DNA of 9,731 nucleotides. It comes from CADEEN01 sp035716845. GTDB lineage: Bacteria > Pseudomonadota > Gammaproteobacteria > Burkholderiales > Burkholderiaceae_C. Shown piece by piece: positions 5,408 to 9,731 of the stretch. Position 1 is the stretch's first letter. Each line of letters starts with the position of its first letter. Location of the stretch: assembly GCA_035716845.1 (NCBI GenBank), contig DASTJE010000212.1, positions 1 through 9,731 on the forward strand. Direction: 5' to 3'. The position numbers and the translations under genes were made by a program. The notes below the pieces were generated by a model, which saw only the letters and a program-made list of their open reading frames with translations, was not told the DNA's origin and ran no database searches.

Positions 5408-6400
5408 ATGTACACACAGGCGATGGACCTCGCGCCCAAGGAGGAGCGCTCCGCGCTCGAGGACGCCGAGGCGATGCGGCGCTTCGATGCGCGCATCGAC
5501 GAGGGCGGCTTCATCGAGGCCAAGGACTGGATGCCCGAGCACTACCGCAAGACGCTCGTGCGCCAGATCAGCCAGCACGCGCACTCGGAGATCGTGGGCA
5601 TGCTGCCCGAGGGCAACTGGGTCACGCGCGCGCCCACGCTCAAGCGCAAGGCGATCCTGCTGGCCAAGATCCAGGACGAGGGCGGCCACGGCCTGTACCT
5701 CTACGCCGCGGCCGAGACCCTGGGCACGAGCCGCGACCAGCTGCTCGATGCGCTGCACTCGGGCAAGGCCAAGTACAGCTCGATCTTCAACTACCCCACC
5801 CTGACCTGGGCCGACGTGGGCGTGATCGGCTGGCTGGTCGACGGCGCGGCGATCATGAACCAGGTGCCGCTGTGCCGCTGCTCGTACGCGCCGTACGCGC
5901 GCGCGATGGTGCGCATCTGCCGCGAGGAGAGCTTCCACCAGCGCCAGGGCTTCGACGCGCTGCACGCGATGATGACCCGGGGCACCGAGGCGCAGCGCGC
6001 GATGGTGCAGGACGCGGTGAACCGCTGGTGGTGGCCCAGCCTGATGATGTTCGGGCCGCCCGACGGCGCCAGCACGCACAGCGGGCAGAACATGCGCTGG
6101 GGCATCAAGCGCATCAGCAACGACGACCTGCGCCAGAAGTTCGTCGACGCCACCGCCGAGCAGGCCCAGGTGCTGGGCGTGACGCTGCCCGACCCGGCGC
6201 TGAAATGGAACGAGGCGCGCGGCCACCACGATTACGGCGCCATCGACTGGGACGAGTTCTGGCGCGTCGTGGGCGGCGAGGGGCCCTGCAACCGCGAGCG
6301 CCTGGCCGCGCGCGTGGCCGCCTGGGAGGAGGGCGCCTGGGTGCGCGAGGCCGCGCTGGCCCATGCGCGCAAGCAACGCACGAAGGAGCACGCCGCATGA
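5408..6400 (+). CDS. paaA: PaaA, catalytic subunit of phenylacetyl-CoA 1,2-epoxidase
   Basis: A 330-residue helical diiron oxygenase subunit. It binds phenylacetyl-CoA and inserts one oxygen atom from O2 to form the 1,2-epoxide. Two E-x-x-H diiron motifs are visible: IQDEGGH (Glu91/His94) and REESFH (Glu174/His177). Family-typical stretches include GNWVTRAPTLKRKAILLAK (69-87), FNYPTLTWADVGVIGWLVDGA (127-147), WWWPSLMMFGPPD (207-219) and WGIKRISNDDLRQKFVD (231-247). The start is supported by AAGGA 6 bases before ATG 5408. It partners with the structural subunit PaaC and small PaaB and takes electrons from PaaE. Its stop overlaps the paaB ATG. Confidence 0.97.
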   Translation: MYTQAMDLAPKEERSALEDAEAMRRFDARIDEGGFIEAKDWMPEHYRKTLVRQISQHAHSEIVGMLPEGNWVTRAPTLKRKAILLAKIQDEGGHGLYLYAAAETLGTSRDQLLDALHSGKAKYSSIFNYPTLTWADVGVIGWLVDGAAIMNQVPLCRCSYAPYARAMVRICREESFHQRQGFDALHAMMTRGTEAQRAMVQDAVNRWWWPSLMMFGPPDGASTHSGQNMRWGIKRISNDDLRQKFVDATAEQAQVLGVTLPDPALKWNEARGHHDYGAIDWDEFWRVVGGEGPCNRERLAARVAAWEEGAWVREAALAHARKQRTKEHAA

Positions 6401-6693
6401 GCAGCGCGAACACGAGCGAGTGGCCCCTCTGGGAAGTCTTCGTGCGCAGCAAGGCGGGCCTCGACCACAAGCACTGCGGCAGCCTGCACGCGCCCGACGC
6501 CAAGGCCGCGATCCACGCCGCGCGCGACGTCTACACGCGGCGCCAGGAGGGCACCAGCATCTGGGTGGTGCGCTCCGACCAGATCGTGGCCAGCGACCCG
6601 GGCGACAAGGCCATGCTGTTCGACCCGATGGCCGACAAGGTGTACCGCCACCCCACGTTCTACGCGCTGCCCGATGAAGTCAACCACATGTAG
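6397..6693 (+). CDS. paaB: PaaB, small subunit of phenylacetyl-CoA epoxidase
   Basis: A 98-residue protein with the diagnostic WEVFVRSKAGLDHKHCGSLH (12-31), ARDVYTRRQEG (42-52) and SIWVV (54-58) blocks. PaaB is a non-catalytic component that helps the PaaAC core assemble or couple with the reductase. AAGGAG 9 bases before the ATG is one of the better ribosome sites in the operon, and the ATG overlaps the paaA stop (ATGA). The TAG stop is followed by 12 bases and then paaC. Confidence 0.96.
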   Translation: MSSANTSEWPLWEVFVRSKAGLDHKHCGSLHAPDAKAAIHAARDVYTRRQEGTSIWVVRSDQIVASDPGDKAMLFDPMADKVYRHPTFYALPDEVNHM

Positions 6694-6705
6694 GGCGGGC
6701 GCGCG

Positions 6706-7494
6706 ATGACGGCCTCGATCACGCTGCAGCCCGATGCGGCCGCGCAGTACGTGCTGCGCCTGGCGGACACCTGCCTGATCTGGTCGCACCGGCTCTCGGA
6801 ATGGTGCGGCCACGCGCCGGTGCTGGAGGAGGACATCGCGCTGACCAACCTCGCGCTCGACCTGCTGGGCCAGGCGCGCGCGCTGCTCACGCACGTCGGG
6901 CGGCCGCTCGGCCTCGACGAGGACCAGCTCGCCTACCTGCGCGACGAGCGCGACTTCCGCAACGTCACGCTGGCCGAACTGCCCAACGGCAAGGCCGCGA
7001 GCGGCCCGGGGGACTTCGCCTTCACGGTCGCGCGCAACCTCCTGCTGTCGGCCTGGGCGCTCGCGCTGTGGCAGCGGCTGGAGCATTCCAGCGATGCCGA
7101 GCTGGCCGCGATCGCCGGCAAGGCGGTCAAGGAGGCGCGCTACCACCACGAGCACGCCGCCGACTGGGTGCTGCGCCTGGGCGACGGCACCGAGGAGTCA
7201 TCGCGCCGCATGGCCGCCGCGCTCGAGCGGCTGTGGCCCTACACCAACGAGCTGTTCGACAGCGATGCCGTGGATGCCGCGGCGGCCGAGCAGGGCCTCG
7301 GGCCGGCCTGGCACACGCTGCGCGAGGCCTGGCTGGCCGATGTCGAGGCGGTGCTGGCCGAGGCCACGCTGGCCGTGCCGCCCAAGAGCACCTACCGCAG
7401 CACGGCCAAGCACGGCGTGCACAGCGAGCACCTCGGCCGGCTGCTGGCCGAGATGCAGCACCTGCAGCGCAGCCACCCCGGGGGAGCGTGGTGA
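6706..7494 (+). CDS. paaC: PaaC, structural subunit of phenylacetyl-CoA epoxidase
   Basis: A 262-residue ferritin-like helical protein, the usual PaaC partner of PaaA in the epoxidase core. Recognisable regions are the N-terminal YVLRLADTCLIWSHRLSEWCG (15-35), LALDLLGQAR (49-58), YLRDERDFRNVTLAELPNG (77-95), VKEARYHHEHAADWVLRLGDGT (141-162), and the C-terminal GVHSEHLGRLLAEMQHLQR-HPGGAW end typical of the family. PaaC has a PaaA-like fold but is not thought to carry the active diiron site. The ribosome site is weak (GGGCGGG upstream), and expression may depend on translation of paaB 12 bases before. The TGA stop overlaps the GTG start of paaD. Confidence 0.96.
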   Translation: MTASITLQPDAAAQYVLRLADTCLIWSHRLSEWCGHAPVLEEDIALTNLALDLLGQARALLTHVGRPLGLDEDQLAYLRDERDFRNVTLAELPNGKAASGPGDFAFTVARNLLLSAWALALWQRLEHSSDAELAAIAGKAVKEARYHHEHAADWVLRLGDGTEESSRRMAAALERLWPYTNELFDSDAVDAAAAEQGLGPAWHTLREAWLADVEAVLAEATLAVPPKSTYRSTAKHGVHSEHLGRLLAEMQHLQRSHPGGAW

Positions 7495-8015
7495 CGGCAC
7501 CCTCGCTGGCCTCGCGCACCGAGGCCGCCTGGGCGGCATTGCAGCGCGTGCCCGATCCGGAGGTGCCGGTGGTGTCCGTGGTCGAGCTGGGCATCGTGCG
7601 CGCGCTGGAGGAGGCCGCCGACGGCGGCCTCGCGGTCACGCTGACCCCCACCTACAGCGGCTGTCCCGCCACCGAGGCCATCGAGTCCGCGGTCGTCGCG
7701 GCGCTCGAGGCCGCCGGCCTCGGCCCGGTGCGGGTGCGCACGCAGCGCGCGCCGGCCTGGACCACCGACTGGATCAGCGCCGAAGGCCGGCGCAAGCTGC
7801 GCGAGTACGGCATCGCGCCGCCGGCCGAGGGTGCGGGCGGCAGCGCGCCGCCCGGTGCACGCGCGATCCGCGTCGTGCCGCGTGCCGCCGTGCCCTGCCC
7901 GCGCTGCGGCAGCACCCGCACCGAGCGTCTCTCGGCCTTCGGCGCCACGGCGTGCAAGGCGCTGTACCGCTGCAGTGCGTGCCGCGAGCCCTTCGAGTAC
8001 TTCAAGCCGCTATGA
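7491..8015 (+). CDS. paaD: PaaD, Fe-S/maturation protein of the epoxidase (GTG start)
   Basis: A 174-residue protein. Residues about 10-100 form a MIP18/DUF59-type domain with VPDPEVPVVSVVELGIVR (20-37) and TYSGCPATEAIE (54-65, Cys58 conserved). A C-terminal zinc-ribbon-like part has CPRC (136-139), the family stretch FGATACKALYRC (150-161) and CSAC (161-164). PaaD is needed for an active epoxidase in vivo and is thought to help assemble metal centres (PaaE Fe-S or PaaA diiron). The start is a GTG at 7491 that overlaps the paaC stop as GTGA; no ATG lies nearby in this frame, and a GGGGGAG run at 7480-7486 is the ribosome site. A second GTG at 7488 is possible. The stop overlaps the paaE ATG. 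Confidence 0.94.
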   Translation: MTAPSLASRTEAAWAALQRVPDPEVPVVSVVELGIVRALEEAADGGLAVTLTPTYSGCPATEAIESAVVAALEAAGLGPVRVRTQRAPAWTTDWISAEGRRKLREYGIAPPAEGAGGSAPPGARAIRVVPRAAVPCPRCGSTRTERLSAFGATACKALYRCSACREPFEYFKPL

Positions 8016-9127
8016 GCCAGCTCTTCCACCCTTTGCGCGTGCGCGCCATCGAGCCCGACACCGACGAGGCGGCGATCGTCAGCTTCGACGTGCCGCCCGC
8101 GCTGAGGGAGGTGTTCGCCTTCAACCAGGGCCAGTACCTGACGCTGCGCACCCAGGTCGACGGCCAGGACCTGCGCCGCTCGTACTCGATCTGCGCCGGC
8201 GTCGACGACGGCGAGCTGCGGGTGGGCGTGCGCAAGGTCGCCGGGGGCGTGTTCTCCAACTGGATCAACACGCGGCTCCGGCCGGGCGACACGGTGCAGG
8301 TGATGCCGCCGCAGGGCCGCTTCTTCGTGCCGCTCGACCCGGCGGCGCACCGCCACTACCTGGGCGTGGCCGGCGGCAGCGGCATCACGCCGATCCTGTC
8401 GATCATGAAGACGGTGCTCGCGCGCGAGCCGCACGCCCGCTTCACGCTGATCTACGCCAACCGCTCGGCCAAGTCCACGATGTTCAAGGAGGAGATCGAG
8501 GACCTGAAGAACCGCCACATGGCGCGCCTGGCGCTGCACCACGTGTTCAGCGGCGAGGAGACCGAGCTGCCGATCCATGCCGGCGTGATGAACCGCGACA
8601 AGGTGGGCGAGTTCCTGGCGCGGCTGGTCGACGCGCGCGCCATCGACCACGCCTTCGTCTGCGGTCCCTACCAGATGAACGACGAGGTCGAGGCCGCGCT
8701 GCTGGCTGCGGGCGTGCCCGAGGAGCGCGTGCACATCGAGCGCTTCGGCGTCGCGCCCGCGTCCGGTGCGGACGCCCAGGCTGGTGCGAGGGGTGCGGCG
8801 GCGGCCGGCGCGGTCGAGCACGAGGCCAGGCCCGGCGACGCCGAGCGCGCGCGCGTGGTGATCGTCCGCGACGGCCTCAGGCGCGAGTTCGATTTCTCGA
8901 AGGACGATCCGAGCATCCTCGACGCGGCCTCGTCGGCCGGGCTCGAGGTGCCGTTCTCCTGCACGTCCGGGGTGTGCGGTACCTGCCGTGCCCGTCTGCT
9001 CGAGGGCGAGGTGCGCATGACGCGCAACTTCGCGCTCGACAAGGCCGACCTGGCCGGCGGCTTCGTGCTGTGCTGCCAGGCGCATCCGCTGACCGAGCGC
9101 GTCGTGCTGTCGTTCGACGACCGCTGA
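8012..9127 (+). CDS. paaE: PaaE, FAD/2Fe-2S reductase of phenylacetyl-CoA epoxidase
   Basis: A 371-residue three-domain electron-transfer protein. The FAD-binding barrel has RRSYSI (55-60) and GGVFSNWIN (78-86). The NAD(P)-binding domain has GVAGGSGITP (118-127), YANRS (148-152) and CGPYQMN (217-223). A C-terminal plant-type ferredoxin domain has Cys317, Cys322, Cys325 and Cys355 (one of the CC pair at 354-355) as the 2Fe-2S ligands. It passes electrons from NADPH to PaaA. An Ala/Gly-rich linker (about 248-278) before the ferredoxin domain accounts for the extra length over E. coli PaaE (356 residues). The ATG overlaps the paaD stop. No terminator is seen in the 16 bases before paaR, so paaR is probably in the same transcript. 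Confidence 0.96.
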   Translation: MSQLFHPLRVRAIEPDTDEAAIVSFDVPPALREVFAFNQGQYLTLRTQVDGQDLRRSYSICAGVDDGELRVGVRKVAGGVFSNWINTRLRPGDTVQVMPPQGRFFVPLDPAAHRHYLGVAGGSGITPILSIMKTVLAREPHARFTLIYANRSAKSTMFKEEIEDLKNRHMARLALHHVFSGEETELPIHAGVMNRDKVGEFLARLVDARAIDHAFVCGPYQMNDEVEAALLAAGVPEERVHIERFGVAPASGADAQAGARGAAAAGAVEHEARPGDAERARVVIVRDGLRREFDFSKDDPSILDAASSAGLEVPFSCTSGVCGTCRARLLEGEVRMTRNFALDKADLAGGFVLCCQAHPLTERVVLSFDDR

Positions 9128-9143
9128 GGTCGCCCGCCGCGCC

Positions 9144-9731
9144 ATGGCCCGCACCCGCGCCGCCACCTACGACGACCAGCGCAGCCTGATCCTGGCGCGC
9201 GCGGCCGCGCTGTTCGCCGTGCGCGGCTACAGCGCCGCCACCATGGTCGACGTGGCCGCGGCCTGCGCCGTCGGCAAGGCCACGCTGTACCACTACTTCC
9301 GCGACAAGCGCGACCTGCTGTTCCACATCGCGCGCGACCACGTGCTGCGCCTGGAGGCTCTGGTGCTCGACGTGCAGCGCGCGCGGCTCGCGCCGCGGGC
9401 CGAGCTGGAGGCGCTGATCGCGCGCTTCATGGCCGTCTACGCCGGCGCGCAGGCCCAGCACCGCGTGCTGACCGAGGACGTGAAGTTCCTGCTGCCCGAG
9501 GAGCGCACGCAGGTCGAGGCCGGCGAACGCCGCGTGGTGGCTGCCTTCGCTGCGGCGATCGGCCGTCTGCGCCCCGACCTGGCGGCCCTCGCCTCGCCGC
9601 TGGCGATGCTGCTGTTCGGCATGATCAACTGGACCTTCACCTGGCTCAAGCCGGGCGGCTCGCTGACGCACGAGGCGCTCGCGCCGGTGGTCACGCAGCT
9701 GTTCTTCGGCGGGCTGCCGGCGGTCAGGCCG
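9144..9731 (+). CDS. paaR: TetR-family regulator, probable PaaR, 3' end outside window
   Basis: The frame is open from ATG 9144 to the window edge (196 residues, no stop). TetR-type proteins are usually about 190-220 residues, so little is missing. The N-terminal helix-turn-helix is clear: ALFAVRGYSAATMVDVAAAC (22-41), then VGKATLYHYFRDKRDLL (43-59). The rest is the helical ligand-binding and dimer domain, with a hydrophobic stretch MLLFGMINWTFTWLKP (155-170). GAGG lies 14 bases before the ATG, so the ribosome site is rather distant. Co-transcription at the end of the paa operon, 16 bases after paaE, and the palindrome before paaG indicate an autoregulated repressor released by phenylacetyl-CoA, as known for other PaaR proteins. 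The symbol rests on context and on general resemblance, not on a similarity search. Confidence 0.85.
   Translation, partial: MARTRAATYDDQRSLILARAAALFAVRGYSAATMVDVAAACAVGKATLYHYFRDKRDLLFHIARDHVLRLEALVLDVQRARLAPRAELEALIARFMAVYAGAQAQHRVLTEDVKFLLPEERTQVEAGERRVVAAFAAAIGRLRPDLAALASPLAMLLFGMINWTFTWLKPGGSLTHEALAPVVTQLFFGGLPAVRP

Noticed and set aside
4022..6391. A 789-codon minus-strand open frame under paaK and paaA
   Set aside because: Long antisense frames are expected from strong G/C third-position bias. Its His/Ala/Arg/Leu-rich translation looks like a shadow and resembles no family I know, while the plus strand holds clear PaaK and PaaA.

Overview
The window is very GC-rich, with strong G/C preference at third codon positions. 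Its gene order resembles betaproteobacteria, most likely Burkholderiales. This is inferred from the phenylacetate gene arrangement (divergent paaY, then paaG-I-K-A-B-C-D-E with a TetR-type paaR at the end) and from codon usage. No rRNA, tRNA, insertion sequence, phage gene or CRISPR array was seen.

Left part (1-1891, all minus strand): three genes with an envelope/stress flavour. In transcription order they are a lipoprotein with a Gly-X-Y collagen-like region and an OmpA-like C-terminal domain (971-1891), a small GlsB/YeaQ/YmgE-type membrane protein (600-866), and a ferritin-like four-helix protein cut by the window edge (1-577). Two GC-rich hairpins lie between the first two genes. The last two are only 22 bases apart and are probably co-transcribed.

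Centre and right part (2123-9731): an aerobic phenylacetate (phenylacetyl-CoA) catabolic cluster. paaY (thioesterase) is read leftwards. paaG, paaI, paaK, paaA, paaB, paaC, paaD, paaE and a TetR-family paaR are read rightwards, in a very tight operon with repeated 4-base stop/start overlaps. PaaK makes phenylacetyl-CoA. The PaaABC(D)E multicomponent monooxygenase epoxidises the ring, and PaaG isomerises the epoxide to an oxepin. PaaI and PaaY are thioesterases that probably rescue CoA from dead-end or toxic intermediates. Ring cleavage (paaZ) and the beta-oxidation steps (paaF/H/J) are not in this window. The 62-base gap between paaY and paaG holds a perfect 16-base palindrome placed so that one TetR dimer could block both divergent promoters. 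Its likely ligand-responsive regulator, PaaR, is the last gene of the window and is incomplete at its 3' end.

The phenylacetate cluster itself is a well-known system. The most unusual object is the collagen-like lipoprotein. Its Gly-X-Y region is built from six blocks of nine triplets separated by two-residue breaks, a regular 29-residue super-repeat, followed by an OmpA-like domain in which the usual peptidoglycan-binding arginine position appears changed.
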